From assembly GCA_022841625.1 (NCBI GenBank), contig JALHRD010000002.1, positions 154,526-218,525 of the forward strand: a stretch of 64,000 bases of DNA, given 5' to 3'. The position numbers were made by a program, and so were the translations under genes. The notes beneath the pieces are model-generated. The model had not been told where the DNA came from. It was given only the letters and a program-made list of their open reading frames with translations, and searched no databases. Of the stretch, positions 36,752 through 46,195 are shown in pieces; the stretch's first letter is position 1, and every line of letters begins with the position of its first letter. This DNA is from Xanthobacteraceae bacterium. GTDB lineage: Bacteria; Pseudomonadota; Alphaproteobacteria; Rhizobiales; Xanthobacteraceae.

Positions 36752-38644
36752 TTACTTGGCGTCGGCGGACGGTGTTGTCTGTTCTCGCTGGAGCCGGTTG
36801 CGGACCGCTTCCAACAGCGGGGCGGCGGCGCCCGATCGCCTGATCAGCATCTGAACGTCCGGCCAGAACAGCGGATCGTCCCAGCTTCCCACCACCACAA
36901 ACGGCAGTTGGAACGTTTCCGACGCGCCGGCATTGGTGAGGCTCGCAGTGCCTTTCAGGTCAAAATTGCGCGACGGAATCGAGCTCGAACCGGCAACGCC
37001 GACCCGCAGCGACGGTGCTTCGATCCGCACATCCTGGGCATGGGCGACGCCGTCAGTGACTTCTAGCCTGACTGCCAATTCGTCATAGGGTGTCTTGCCG
37101 CCGCGGAAATCGCCACCGCGCACCGCCAAAGGATTGCGCTCAAGCCGCTTGAGCGACTGCTCGACATTCAATCCCGCGATCGCGCCTTTGCGACTCGACA
37201 AGGTGACCGAGCCGTTCAGCGCCGTGGCCAGGTCGTAAACGCTGCCGCCGGCGCCGCCGACGGCAATGCCGATATCGCCGCGGCCTTCCACCTGCCGAAC
37301 GCCGAAGAAGGCGCCCAAGGTCTGGTCGAGCATGACATTGCTGAAATACAACTGTGCTTGCAGATTGGCGCCGGCGGTTGATTTTGCCAAAGCCAGCGAT
37401 CCCTTGATGACGCCGCCGAATGCTTGCGACTCGCCGATCGCGAGCGTCAGGTTGCCGGCCCGGAGATTGGCGGCAACCGCCGTCTGGCCAAGGCTGAAAC
37501 CGTCAAGGATGACGCGGGCCGCCGAAATCCGCAGGTCGACATCGAATCCGTTCAGCACGTCGAGTTCAATCGGGATACGGCTCCAACTCCGTTCGGCGGT
37601 GAGCAGGCGCAGGGTCGCAATGTAGGGCGTCAGATTGAGACGCTCGGTCGCCAATGTTCCCTGCAAGGTCTGCCGCCCGTCCGCGGCGAATGCCAGTGCG
37701 CCTTCGCCGGAATTGCCGTCAAGCTCGAGATTGACCTTGGACAACGCGACGTTCCGGCCCACCACATTGGCCGCGGCCTTAAGCGAGAAGCGTTGGAATG
37801 CTGTGCTTGCGACCGGTCGGTTGGTGGCCCAATGCAAGGTCTCGCGCAGCGAATTGGCGTCGGCCGCCAGCACGCCCTCCATCTTGAGGGTCGGGCGATG
37901 GCTCATATTGCCGTCGAAAGCGAGCTTGAACGGGGCGCCCGTGAGCCTGATCTTGAGGCCGCTGCGATCGCCGGTCAGGGCGGCGAGAAAATCCGAAAGG
38001 TTGAGCGCGGCGTCGAATGGCTTCTGTTTCCATGTGAAGCGGCCAGTCGCCGCGAAAGTCTGCGAAATCGACGGCCATGCCAATGCAAATTCGACGTCGG
38101 TGAAAGTCTCAACGATGCGGAAGGTGTCGTCGCGCACCACCACGGTACCGTCGCTGATCCGGATTTCCGAGAACGAACTGATCCGGTTCGCGCTTGGCTT
38201 GAGCGCCTGTGCCAAAGTTTCAATATGTCCGGACCAATTCGACCCGCCGTCCGAAGCGAATGCGATCGTGACGGTCGGGCGCACCAGCGTGATGTCGGCG
38301 ATCTCGATGCGACCCGTCAGGAACGACAGGAACCGCAATCGCACCAGCAATTGCTGGGCGGAGAGGGCGGCATCGCCGGTGCGGTTGTCGCCGAGACTGA
38401 TGTCGTTGAAACGGATGCTGCCGGTTGGGAACAGCGAAATCGAGATGTCGCCGCGTACCACGGGATCGAGGCCGGTGACCGCGCGGATTTGGGCCTTGAC
38501 CGAATCGCGGACCGAATCGGCGGGGATTACCACCGAAAGAACAAGCAACAACGCCAATCCTGCTCCGAGCAGACCGGCGATCACCAATCCAATACGCTTG
38601 ATGCCGATGGCGGCGGGCACAAAATCATCCGGTTTGGGCGGCAA
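36752..38644 (-). CDS. AsmA-family inner-membrane-anchored protein
   Basis: This 630-residue protein has one N-terminal membrane helix (IGLVIAGLLGAGLALLLVLSVVIP) followed by the AsmA start (DSVRDSVKAQIRAVTGLDPVVRGDISISLFPTGSIRFNDISLGD). The C-terminal AsmA_2-like region reads GIAVGGAGGSVYDLATALNGSVTLSSRKGAIAGLNVEQSLKRLERNPL. Such proteins are long beta-groove bridges in the envelope, linked to outer-membrane lipid transport. The direct lipid role here is family inference. Confidence 0.9.
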   Translation of the reverse strand: MPPKPDDFVPAAIGIKRIGLVIAGLLGAGLALLLVLSVVIPADSVRDSVKAQIRAVTGLDPVVRGDISISLFPTGSIRFNDISLGDNRTGDAALSAQQLLVRLRFLSFLTGRIEIADITLVRPTVTIAFASDGGSNWSGHIETLAQALKPSANRISSFSEIRISDGTVVVRDDTFRIVETFTDVEFALAWPSISQTFAATGRFTWKQKPFDAALNLSDFLAALTGDRSGLKIRLTGAPFKLAFDGNMSHRPTLKMEGVLAADANSLRETLHWATNRPVASTAFQRFSLKAAANVVGRNVALSKVNLELDGNSGEGALAFAADGRQTLQGTLATERLNLTPYIATLRLLTAERSWSRIPIELDVLNGFDVDLRISAARVILDGFSLGQTAVAANLRAGNLTLAIGESQAFGGVIKGSLALAKSTAGANLQAQLYFSNVMLDQTLGAFFGVRQVEGRGDIGIAVGGAGGSVYDLATALNGSVTLSSRKGAIAGLNVEQSLKRLERNPLAVRGGDFRGGKTPYDELAVRLEVTDGVAHAQDVRIEAPSLRVGVAGSSSIPSRNFDLKGTASLTNAGASETFQLPFVVVGSWDDPLFWPDVQMLIRRSGAAAPLLEAVRNRLQREQTTPSADAK

Positions 38645-38769
38645 TGCCGCAAGGACTATAGCGATGAGGGACCATCCCGCAATATTGTTGCGATCTGTGA
38701 CCCTTTCGTGGCTGAACTCAGCGCGGTTTCCCGCGCAAAATGGGCATTTCTCGGAAAGAAGAGCTGACG

Positions 38770-40725
38770 ATGGACGACACGCCGCTGTGGATACCGCCCG
38801 CCGCCCGGGCTGCCGCCAGTCAGGTACAGGCGTTTCGGCGCGAAGTCGAGCGCCGTCATGGCGTGCGACTCGCCGGCTACCGTGAACTCCACGCCTGGAC
38901 GGTGGCGCATCCGGCGCTGTTTTGGAGTTTGCTCTGGGATTTCTGCGACGTCATCGGCGACAAGGGCGCGCGCCTGATTGTCGATCCCGGCAAGATGCCG
39001 GGCGCGCGCTTTCTGCCGGACGCGTCACTCAATTTCGCTGAGAACCTGATGCGCCGTTCGGATGACGGCGAGGCGATCGTGTTTCGTGGCGAGGATAAAG
39101 CCGCAAGCCGCATGAGCTTTGCCGAATTGAACGCTCAGGTTTCGCGCTTACAGCAGGCGTTGCGTGCGGCCGGCGTCGGCATCGGCGATCGTGTCGCCGC
39201 CATGTTGCCAAATGGCGCGGAAGCGGTCGCGCTGGTGCTGGCGGTGACCTCGATCGGTGCGATCTGGTCGTCTTGTTCGCCCGATTTCGGCGAACGCGGC
39301 GTGCTCGATCGCTTCGGACAGATCGAGCCCACGGTGTTCGTTGCCGTCGACGGCTATTGGTACAATGGTAAGCCGATCCGCCTGCTCGACAAGCTCAAGC
39401 CGATTGTCGCGCAACTGCCATCGGCCAAGGCGATCGTGGTTGTCGATTATCTCGGCGAGTCCGAAGCGGTGGCGCGCGCGCTGCCGCGCGCGCAGAGCTT
39501 CGCGTCGTTCTTGCGGCCTTTCGCGGCGCGACCGCCGACCTTCGAACGGCTACCGTTCGACCATCCAGTCTATATTCTGTTTTCGTCGGGCACCACCGGC
39601 GTGCCAAAATGCATTGTGCATGGCGCCGGCGGAACCCTGCTGCAACATTTCAAGGAGCATCGCCTGCAATGCGACCTGCGGCCCGGCGAGCGGCTGTTCT
39701 ACTTCACGACGCTTGGCTGGATGATGTGGAACTGGCTGATCTCCGGCCTCGGCAGCGGCGCGACGCTGATGCTGTATGACGGTTCGCCGTTTGCACCGAC
39801 GCCGGCCGCGCTCTGGGATTACGCCCAGGCCGAGCGCATCAATGTGTTCGGGACATCCGCGAAATATATCGACGCCTGCGGCAAGGCGGGAGTGGCGCCG
39901 GCCCGCAGCCACGACCTTGCGGTGCTGCGAATGATTACTTCCACCGGATCGCCGCTCGCGCCCGAGAGCTTCGACTATGTCTATCGCGACATCAAATCCG
40001 ATGTGCATCTCGCGTCGATTTCCGGCGGCACCGATATCGTCTCGTGCTTTGTGCTGGGCGATCCGACTTCGCCGGTGTGGAAGGGCGAAATCCAGGCGCC
40101 GGGCCTCGGCATGGCGATGGATGTCTATACACAAGACGGCAAGCCGCTGGCGCAAGGCAAGGGCGAACTGGTCTGCACGGTGCCATTCGCCTCGATGCCG
40201 GTGAAATTCTGGAACGATCCCGACGGCAAGAAATATCGCGCCGCTTATTTCGAGCGTTTCCCCGGCGTCTGGCATCACGGCGATTTCGCGGAGTGGACGC
40301 CGCATGGCGGCATGATCATCCATGGCCGTTCGGACGCCACGCTCAATCCCGGCGGTGTGCGGATCGGCACGGCGGAAATCTATGCCCAGGTCGAACAGAT
40401 TCCGGAAATCGTCGAGGCGATCTGCATTGGCCAGGATTGGGAGGGCGATGTGCGCATCGTGTTGTTCGTGCGGCTCAAGGATGGCGCCGTGCTCGACGAC
40501 GCGCTGCGCGAGACCATCCGCCGCGCTATCCGCGCCGGATTGAGCCCGCGCCATGTGCCGGCGAAAATCGTTGCAGTCGCCGACATTCCACGCACCCGCT
40601 CGGGCAAGATCACCGAACTCGCGGTGCGCGATGTCGTGCACGGCCGGCCGGTCAAGAACACCGAAGCGCTGGCCAATCCGGAAGCGCTGGTGTTCTACCA
40701 GGACTTGCCTGAACTGCGCAGCTAG
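38770..40725 (+). CDS. Acetoacetyl-CoA synthetase
   Basis: From ATG 38770 (an in-frame ATG lies at 38740) the product has 651 residues, the normal AacS length. The N-terminal ACS cap ([44 protein letters not shown]) is AacS-like. Core motifs are [71 protein letters not shown], and the catalytic Lys in [12 protein letters not shown]. It activates acetoacetate to acetoacetyl-CoA, linking polyhydroxybutyrate or ketone-body breakdown to central metabolism. A phasin at 59155 supports a PHB-making host. Confidence 0.95.
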   Translation: MDDTPLWIPPAARAAASQVQAFRREVERRHGVRLAGYRELHAWTVAHPALFWSLLWDFCDVIGDKGARLIVDPGKMPGARFLPDASLNFAENLMRRSDDGEAIVFRGEDKAASRMSFAELNAQVSRLQQALRAAGVGIGDRVAAMLPNGAEAVALVLAVTSIGAIWSSCSPDFGERGVLDRFGQIEPTVFVAVDGYWYNGKPIRLLDKLKPIVAQLPSAKAIVVVDYLGESEAVARALPRAQSFASFLRPFAARPPTFERLPFDHPVYILFSSGTTGVPKCIVHGAGGTLLQHFKEHRLQCDLRPGERLFYFTTLGWMMWNWLISGLGSGATLMLYDGSPFAPTPAALWDYAQAERINVFGTSAKYIDACGKAGVAPARSHDLAVLRMITSTGSPLAPESFDYVYRDIKSDVHLASISGGTDIVSCFVLGDPTSPVWKGEIQAPGLGMAMDVYTQDGKPLAQGKGELVCTVPFASMPVKFWNDPDGKKYRAAYFERFPGVWHHGDFAEWTPHGGMIIHGRSDATLNPGGVRIGTAEIYAQVEQIPEIVEAICIGQDWEGDVRIVLFVRLKDGAVLDDALRETIRRAIRAGLSPRHVPAKIVAVADIPRTRSGKITELAVRDVVHGRPVKNTEALANPEALVFYQDLPELRS

Positions 40726-40790
40726 GCAAGGCCAGAACGTTAGCGCGGCCGCGTTCATCGCGCGGTGGTTTACGGGGGGCGCGGTCTTTC

Positions 40791-40947
40791 GCGATCTTGC
40801 AGTCTTTCTGCAAAATCGCAAAAGGCGTAATTCAATTGCTATTCCAGACACTTGGATCATCGATCTTACGCGATCTTGCAGCGCGCTGTAAGATCGAAAA
40901 AGCTCGAATTCATTTGTGTTGCCAGATGCTTGGGCCATCGATCTTAC
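40791..40947. repeat. Two tandem ~78-bp repeats, each with a hairpin
   Basis: Units 40791-40869 and 40870-40947 both start GCGATCTTGCAG and end CATCGATCTTAC, with diverged middles. Each unit opens with its own hairpin (GATCTTGCAG pairing with the following CTGCAAAATC or CTGTAAGATC). Arm changes are partly compensated, which suggests RNA or DNA structure is kept. Confidence 0.8.
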
Positions 40948-41014
40948 TCTTACCGATATTTCGCTGTATCGCGCATATGCATGCCACGAGACTGAGCCAC
41001 CCGGGGTTGCCAGC

Positions 41015-41072
41015 GCCCTCATGGTGACGAGCGCCGGCGCACCCTTGTTTGCGCGTCTCGAACCACGAGGGC
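41015..41072. repeat. Palindromic element of the CCCTCATGGT family
   Basis: The ends GCCCTCATGGTGACGAGCGC and TCTCGAACCACGAGGGC pair as a long imperfect hairpin around GCGC steps. Elements with a CCTCATGGTGAGGAG...TCTCGAACCATGAGG pattern are abundant between genes in Bradyrhizobiaceae. Confidence 0.75.
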
Positions 41073-41421
41073 TCGGGGCGCATGCTTCGAGACGCGGGCT
41101 TCTCAGGAACAGCGCACACATCAGCGTTCTCGCGAGGCGGAGCCCCGCAGGCGACGAACGCTAAGAGACTTGGCATAGCAATGTGGTTAGCCAATGAGCG
41201 CTGTGGACGGGTGGACCCCATCGCGGCGCATAACTTTGTGCCGGGAGCGTCGCGAACGAATGAGAAGTGCCGATGCCGCGGGGCTAACGCGCACACCGCG
41301 CCTTATCCACAGAATTCGTGCAGCGGGACGCATGTGCAGCCCCGGCGCGCCGTGACATCCGGGGCTCCGGCGGCCTATTGCGACATTGCGCGGGCAGACG
41401 CCCGTCGGTCGGGGGCGCGCA

Positions 41422-41823
41422 ATGAATCGCTATCTTGCCGTGGGCGGCTTGGCGCTGGCGGGGCTTATGCTGTCCGCTTGCGCCGGCGGCCCTTTGGTGG
41501 ATCGCGCGGAGCTAGGCCAATCGCGAACCGGCGCGGTTGAGGCGCCGGCGCGTCGGGTGGCGCACGCACCGCGGCCGCGGCGCGAATCGCGGCAAGCGCA
41601 ACGGCCGGAACGGGCGCGCGTCGCTGGGCCGGCGGACACCGCCTTTGCCAGCGAGGCACCCGCGCCGGTGGAAACCACCGGCAGCATCGGCAGCCATCGC
41701 GCGAACCAGCACCGGCCGATGCCGTTTGTCGGAACGCCGGAATGGCAGCAGTTGCAGGCCGAAGAAGCCGAGCGCGAGCGACGGATTCAGCGCGCCATGC
41801 AAAACATTTGCCGCGGTTGTTGA
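41422..41823 (+). CDS. Small lipoprotein
   Basis: From ATG 41422 the product has 133 residues: an N-terminal signal with a clear lipobox (GLMLSAC, Cys about residue 20), then a low-complexity Arg/Ala/Pro-rich stretch. The end is short and charged (GTPEWQQLQAEEAERERRIQRAMQNICRGC). No enzymatic domain is visible. It is likely an envelope lipoprotein of unknown role. It stands alone between repeat elements. Confidence 0.72.
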   Translation: MNRYLAVGGLALAGLMLSACAGGPLVDRAELGQSRTGAVEAPARRVAHAPRPRRESRQAQRPERARVAGPADTAFASEAPAPVETTGSIGSHRANQHRPMPFVGTPEWQQLQAEEAERERRIQRAMQNICRGC

Positions 41824-41868
41824 GCGGCGCGGCAAGCGTGCCGGGATGCTTGCCGGATGTTGCAATGA

Positions 41869-41944
41869 GCGTAGCCTGGATGGAGCGTCAGCGACATCCG
41901 GGGCAGGCGGCCCCGCATTTCGCTGACGCTCAATGCGGCTACGC
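41869..41944. repeat. Palindromic element of the GTAGCC..GGCTAC family
   Basis: GCGTAGCC and GAGCGTCAGCG (41869-41893) pair with CGCTGACGCTC and GGCTACGC (41921-41944). It lies between the lipoprotein gene and the convergent HicA gene. GTAGCC(C)GGATGGAGCG palindromes are frequent in this group of bacteria. Confidence 0.75.
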
Positions 41945-41968
41945 GCTTCTCTCAATACGGGCTACTCG

Positions 41969-42199
41969 TTACCGTCCGAGCAATTGCATGAACTGTTCAA
42001 CGGTGAGTCCGGCGTCCGCTATGATGCGGCGGAGCGTGCCGGATCGGAGCCGCTTGTGCTCGGGAACGACGGCCCTGGCGTAAGGTTGGTCGCGGCGGAG
42101 GATCATGTGGCTGCCGGTCTGGCGGCGGAAGACGAATCCCGCGCGCTCGAGGGCGGCGCGGACTTCAAGGCCGGATAGATCGGTTGGGAGCTTGGCCAC
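41969..42199 (-). CDS. hicA: HicA-type toxin (mRNA interferase)
   Basis: GTG 42199 is the most fitting start (76 residues); the frame is open further but the extension is unlike HicA. The double-stranded-RNA-binding-like HicA fold is complete: LSGLEVRAALERAGFVFRRQTGSHMILRRD with the catalytic H31, then VVPEHKRLRSGTLRRIIADAGLTVEQFMQLL. HicA toxins cut mRNA and are neutralised by HicB. The hicB gene lies 32 bases upstream on the same strand. Confidence 0.9.
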   Translation of the reverse strand: MAKLPTDLSGLEVRAALERAGFVFRRQTGSHMILRRDQPYARAVVPEHKRLRSGTLRRIIADAGLTVEQFMQLLGR

Positions 42200-42231
42200 G
42201 GGGCGACTGCTCGGCGAAGCAAAGTCTCCGC

Positions 42232-42447
42232 TTACGCGGCCACGATTTCGACGAATTCCTTGCCCGCCTCGGTGGGAATTGGATCGCCGGCATCGCGGCA
42301 ATCCTGGATGTATAGCGCAATGGCTTCACGGATATTGTTCAGCGCTTCGTTGCGGTTGTCGCCCTGGCTGACGCATCCGGGCAACGCCGGCACGCTGGCA
42401 ACGTAGCCGCCATCTTCTTCTTGTTCCAAAACCACCGTGTAACGCAT
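42232..42447 (-). CDS. hicB: HicB-type antitoxin
   Basis: From ATG 42447, with GGAGC upstream, the product has 71 residues with the partially degraded RNase-H-like HicB fold: MRYTVVLEQEEDGGYVASVPALPGCVSQGDNRNEALNNIREAIALYIQDC. There is no C-terminal DNA-binding domain, as in short HicB proteins. It precedes hicA, so antitoxin is made first. Confidence 0.9.
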   Translation of the reverse strand: MRYTVVLEQEEDGGYVASVPALPGCVSQGDNRNEALNNIREAIALYIQDCRDAGDPIPTEAGKEFVEIVAA

Positions 42448-42629
42448 TGGATGGTGCTCCTGGTGGACCGTTTCCGCTGCTTCTTTAAACCAATACAGCA
42501 TTCAAGCGCCATAGGGTAATTTGTCCGCCGCATTGGCGCGACCGTGGGCTATGGGCTGGGTCGAAGCCTTAGCGAGCGTCGCATGAAAATTACGGTGATG
42601 GGGTGGACGGTCCACAACGCACCGAGACG

Positions 42630-42855
42630 CTATAGCAGATCTCTGAATTCATCGACGGTGAAGCCGGCTTGCCGGATGATGGACCGCAAGGTGGCAGGCT
42701 TAAGGTCGCGGTTGCCGTGGACCGGAACCGTCACCGTTCGGGTCGTTCGGATGGACCAAAACGTGATGGCTGCCCACGATGCGATTAACGATGAAGCCGT
42801 TTCGGGTGAGTGCGCGAACCACCCGGCTGCCGCTGACCGTCGGCAGGCCAGCCAT
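42630..42855 (-). pseudogene. Frameshifted HicA toxin gene
   Basis: From ATG 42855, one base after the hicB stop, the reading is MAGLPTVSGSRVVRALTRNG, FIVNRIVGSHHVLVHPNDPN, a normal HicA N-terminus with catalytic His. At about 42736-42744 the remaining HicA sequence continues in a different frame (RTVTVPVHGNRDLKPATLRSIIRQAGFTVDEFRDLL) to a stop at 42630. One base is lost or gained. Either the toxin is dead while its antitoxin is intact, or this is a sequencing error. Confidence 0.8.
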
Positions 42856-42856
42856 A

Positions 42857-43087
42857 TCAGGCGGCGATTATGATGCGGCGGATTTCCGGATGGGCGTCGG
42901 CCGGAATGGTCATGCCCTGATCGCGCCGATAGGCGAGGATGGCGCGGATGGCTTCCTCCGCGTTGGCGAGCGCTTCCTGCTCGGTGTCGCCTTCGGTGAC
43001 CACTTCCGGAAGCGCCGGGACCAGCACGGTAAAACCGCCGCCTTCCTGCGGCTCCAGCACGACCGAAAAGCTGTAATGGTCTGCCAC
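42857..43087 (-). CDS. hicB: HicB-type antitoxin, second copy
   Basis: GTG 43087, with GGAG upstream, gives 76 residues: VADHYSFSVVLEPQEGGGFTVLVPALPEVVTEGDTEQEALANAEEAIRAILAYRRDQG. The HicB fold is complete. The paired hicA follows after one base but is frameshifted. The protein differs clearly from the first HicB, so this is a separate module and not a recent duplication. Confidence 0.88.
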   Translation of the reverse strand: MADHYSFSVVLEPQEGGGFTVLVPALPEVVTEGDTEQEALANAEEAIRAILAYRRDQGMTIPADAHPEIRRIIIAA

Positions 43088-43151
43088 GATGCGTCTCCTG
43101 CGCGGCGTTGATCGTAGCAAACCACGCGCCAGCGTCAATCAAGCGTCGCCG

Positions 43152-44861
43152 TCAGCGCCCGCCGGGGAACGTCTTGCCGATCCGCGCATCGGCGTGGCGA
43201 CCGATCAGCAGCACCGCCGGGATCCCGACCGCCACAATGATCAGCGCCGCCAGCGCGCCCTCCTCGAAACTGCCGCGGGTGGCGTATTGATAGATGTAAG
43301 TCGATAGTGTCTCGACATTGAGTGGCCGCAGCAAGAGCGTCGCCGGCAATTCCTTGAGGCAATCGACAAACACCAGGAGTGCCGCGCCCAGCAGGGCAGG
43401 GCGCATCAGTGGCAGGTGGATGGTGCGCGCAAGCGTCGCGGGGCCGGCGCCCAGCATGCGCGCCGCCTCGTCGAATTCAGGCGCGATGCGTGAAAATCCC
43501 GCCTGGGCGAATCCAAGCGCAATCGCAAGAAAGCGGATGACATAGGCGATGACTACAGCGGCAATCGAACCGGTGAGCAGCAAGCCGACGCCGGCACCGC
43601 CAAACGCGCGGACCACGGCATTGAGGCCCTGGTCGATTAGTACCAGCGGCGTCAGTAGACCAAGCGCCAATACCACACCTGGCACCGCATAGCCGATGCC
43701 GGCAAGATTGACGCAGGTATCGACAAACATCCGGCGCACGTATCGCGTTGCCGCGACCGCGGCAAATCCGATGCTCAGCACCAGCACAGTTGCGATGGCA
43801 GCGAGCGCGACGGTGGTTGCGGCCGGACGGATCAGGTCCGGATCGAAGCCGACGACCAACATGCGCCGGATTGCTTCATAGAGCAGGAAGCCGACCGGCA
43901 ACAGGAAGCCGAGGGCGACGGGCACGAGGCACAGAAGCATCGCGAGATAACGCCAATGTCCGCGCAGTACGATGCGCGGGCTGAAACGCGCGCCCTGCTG
44001 CGTCATCGCGGTGAAATTGCGATGGCGCTGGCCGTAGCGTTCGAGTGCGACCAGCGCCACCACTAATACCAGCATGACGCAGGCGATCTGCGACGCGCCA
44101 GCGAGGCTGCCGCGGTTCTGCCAGGTCGAAAAGATCGAGAGCGTCAGCGTCTGCACGCCGAGATATTCGCTCAAGCCAATGTCATTGAGCGTTTCAAGCA
44201 AGGCGAGTGCGACACCGACAGCGATCGCAGGCCGGGCCAGCGGCAAGGAAATCTGCAACGCCAGACGGAGCGGCCGCGCACCGAGGACCCGCGCGGCTTC
44301 GGCGAACTGCGCGGCTTGCGTCTGGAACATGGCACGCGCAGCGAGATAGACATAAGGGTAGAGCACGAGGCCCATCAGCAGGATTGCGCCGGGCAGCGAG
44401 CGCACGCTCGGAAACCAATAATCGGCGGCGCTGCGCCAGCCGAACAGCGCGCGCAATGCCGATTGCACCGGACCGAACGGGTCGAGCAGGTCAGCATAGA
44501 CATAAGCCACGAGATAGGTCGGGATCGCGAGCGGCAGCACCAGCATCCATCGCAAGCTGTTGCGGCCGGGAAATTGAAACGTGGTGACCGCCCATGCGGT
44601 GCCGACGCCGATGGCAATCGTGACTGCGGCTACGCCCATCAGCAGCAGTGCGGTCTGGATGAGCGCGTCCGGCATCACATATCGTATGAGGTGAAGCCAG
44701 AGGTCGCCGGTTTCGCCCCAGGCCAAGACCGCGAGCGCCGCCAGCGGCGCGACTGCCAGCAACGCGGCGCCGATGGCGACGGCGCTCAATGCGACGGTCC
44801 AGCGTTCATGCGAACCGGCCAACCCTCGTTCGGACCAGTCCCTGGCCTTCGCATCGATCAT
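43152..44861 (-). CDS. Ferric-iron ABC importer permease, FbpB type
   Basis: The 569-residue product is a double permease with about 12 membrane helices. Each half carries a coupling loop: EAARVLGARPLRLALQISLPLARPAI and DEAARMLGAGPATLARTIHLPLMRPALL. This is the FbpB/SfuB type, which serves Fe(III) binding proteins. The binding protein is encoded 71 bases upstream on the same strand. The ATPase subunit is not found here. Confidence 0.92.
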   Translation of the reverse strand: MIDAKARDWSERGLAGSHERWTVALSAVAIGAALLAVAPLAALAVLAWGETGDLWLHLIRYVMPDALIQTALLLMGVAAVTIAIGVGTAWAVTTFQFPGRNSLRWMLVLPLAIPTYLVAYVYADLLDPFGPVQSALRALFGWRSAADYWFPSVRSLPGAILLMGLVLYPYVYLAARAMFQTQAAQFAEAARVLGARPLRLALQISLPLARPAIAVGVALALLETLNDIGLSEYLGVQTLTLSIFSTWQNRGSLAGASQIACVMLVLVVALVALERYGQRHRNFTAMTQQGARFSPRIVLRGHWRYLAMLLCLVPVALGFLLPVGFLLYEAIRRMLVVGFDPDLIRPAATTVALAAIATVLVLSIGFAAVAATRYVRRMFVDTCVNLAGIGYAVPGVVLALGLLTPLVLIDQGLNAVVRAFGGAGVGLLLTGSIAAVVIAYVIRFLAIALGFAQAGFSRIAPEFDEAARMLGAGPATLARTIHLPLMRPALLGAALLVFVDCLKELPATLLLRPLNVETLSTYIYQYATRGSFEEGALAALIIVAVGIPAVLLIGRHADARIGKTFPGGR

Positions 44862-44932
44862 GGGCTTTTCCGGCTCGCTCCAAAATAACGCTGCATGTTA
44901 TCGGGCCGGAGGGCTCTGCCGTTTGTGCGGGA

Positions 44933-45976
44933 TCAATTGTTGAACCCGACCTGGTCGACCAGATCGGCGGCGGCCTTGGCCTGCTGCGCGATCGCCGCGA
45001 GTGGCATCGGGTCGGGGTTCAGCGCGCCATAGCCTGCGACCGTGGGATTAAGTGCGATGCCGGCGCGGATCGGATATTCGTAATTGACATCAGCGTGTAA
45101 GTATTGCGCTTGCTCGCCCGCCAGCCATTCGATCAGCCGCATTGCATTGGCTCCATTGGGCGCGTGGCGGGTCAGCACCACGCCCGAAACATTGACGTGG
45201 GTGCCGCCGTTCTTGAAGGTCGGAAGGATGACGCGCGTTGCGTCGGCCCATGGCTTGTGCGCCGGATTGGCATGCGCCATCAACGCCCAATAATAGGTGT
45301 TGCCGATGCCGAGATCGCATTTGCCTGCCGCCACGTCGCGCGCGGTTTCGCGATCGCCACCAGACGGCCGCTGCGCGAGATTGGCTTTCAGCCCGCGCAG
45401 CCATTGCTCGGTCTGGATTTTCCCATGCTTGACGATGTGCGCCGCGAACAGCGCGATGTTGTAGTAATGCTGGCCGGAGCGGATGCAGACCTTGCCCTTC
45501 CAGGTCGCCTCGGCCAGATCCTCGTAGTGCAAAGCGGTTTGCGGCACGCGCTCCTTGGACGCATAGGCAACACGCGCCCGCATCGAGAGCGCGTACCAGT
45601 GACCTTCGGAATCGCGGTAACGCGGCTCCACCACCTGATCGAGTAGTTTCGATTTGATCGGCTGGGTGATGCCGGCGCGCACGGCGGCTTCAAGCCGGCT
45701 GATATCGACCGCCAAGAGCACGTCGGCGGGGCTGTTGACGCCTTCCGTCTGGATACGCTGCTCAAGCCCGCTGGCGGCGGACACAACATTGACCTTGATG
45801 CCGCTCGCTTTGGTGAAAGCGTCAAATAGTGGCTGGATCAGCTTGGCTTCGCGATAGGTGTAGACATTGACCTCGCCCTGCGCCGCGGCAGTGGTCGTCG
45901 TCGCGGCGGTCGCCACGGCGAGACATTGCAAGGTGCGCCATGGTCGTGTGTTGCGGCTGCTTTTGGTCTTGGTCAT
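44933..45976 (-). CDS. Ferric-iron ABC importer substrate-binding protein, FbpA/FutA type
   Basis: The 347-residue product has an N-terminal Ala/Thr-rich signal (TLQCLAVATAATTTTAAAQG), then the binding fold: EVNVYTYREAKLIQPLFDAFTKASGIKVNVV and VNSPADVLLAVDISRLEAAVRAG. The paired tyrosines that hold Fe(III) are in LGIGNTYYWALM, preceded by GKVCIRSGQHYYNIALFAAHI. It captures ferric iron in the periplasm for the permease downstream. A near-consensus Irr-type site lies about 135 bases upstream. Confidence 0.93.
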   Translation of the reverse strand: MTKTKSSRNTRPWRTLQCLAVATAATTTTAAAQGEVNVYTYREAKLIQPLFDAFTKASGIKVNVVSAASGLEQRIQTEGVNSPADVLLAVDISRLEAAVRAGITQPIKSKLLDQVVEPRYRDSEGHWYALSMRARVAYASKERVPQTALHYEDLAEATWKGKVCIRSGQHYYNIALFAAHIVKHGKIQTEQWLRGLKANLAQRPSGGDRETARDVAAGKCDLGIGNTYYWALMAHANPAHKPWADATRVILPTFKNGGTHVNVSGVVLTRHAPNGANAMRLIEWLAGEQAQYLHADVNYEYPIRAGIALNPTVAGYGALNPDPMPLAAIAQQAKAAADLVDQVGFNN

Positions 45977-46108
45977 AACGCGAACTCTTCTCGAACCGTG
46001 GCGGATGAGGCTTACTCCCAGCGCTGGCGGTGAAGCCGCGCTGCACGATCATCACCTAGGCGGATAAAGGAACTTCGTCAATCAGGAAAAATACAATAAA
46101 TTCAATTG

Positions 46109-46125
46109 CTTGGAACCATTCTAGG
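46109..46125. promoter_or_regulatory. Candidate Irr-type (ICE) iron-control site
   Basis: CTTGGAACCATTCTAGG matches the rhizobial Irr-box pattern TTTRGAAYNRTTCYAAA, as I recall it, at all but three end positions. It is about 135 bases upstream of the ferric-iron binding-protein gene, which is a sensible target. Confidence 0.5.
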
Positions 46126-46195
46126 GTGCCGAAATCTGGAACCGTTCAAAACCATGGGCTTGAGGCTTCATCCGGCTTTCGTTTAGCGGCTGGGC

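Larger units (their letters stand above)
40726..41421. other. Repeat-rich spacer after the acetoacetyl-CoA synthetase gene
   Basis: No gene is supported in about 700 bases. It holds a two-unit tandem repeat (40791-40947), a palindromic element (41015-41072) followed by a further TTCGAGACGC half at 41086, and one exact DnaA-box nonamer (41303-41311). The end contains the leader of the lipoprotein gene. Confidence 0.65.

Noticed and set aside
39550..41121. 523-residue minus-strand frame opposite acetoacetyl-CoA synthetase
   Set aside because: Mostly antisense to a clear AacS gene; its apparent internal repeat is just the 78-bp DNA repeat read backwards.
41303..41311. Exact DnaA-box nonamer TTATCCACA
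   Set aside because: A single box without a cluster, A+T-rich unwinding region or dnaA/parAB neighbours does not support an origin.
42232..43087. Recent tandem duplication of hicBA
   Set aside because: The two HicB proteins are quite different in sequence, so these are separate acquisitions and not a fresh duplication.
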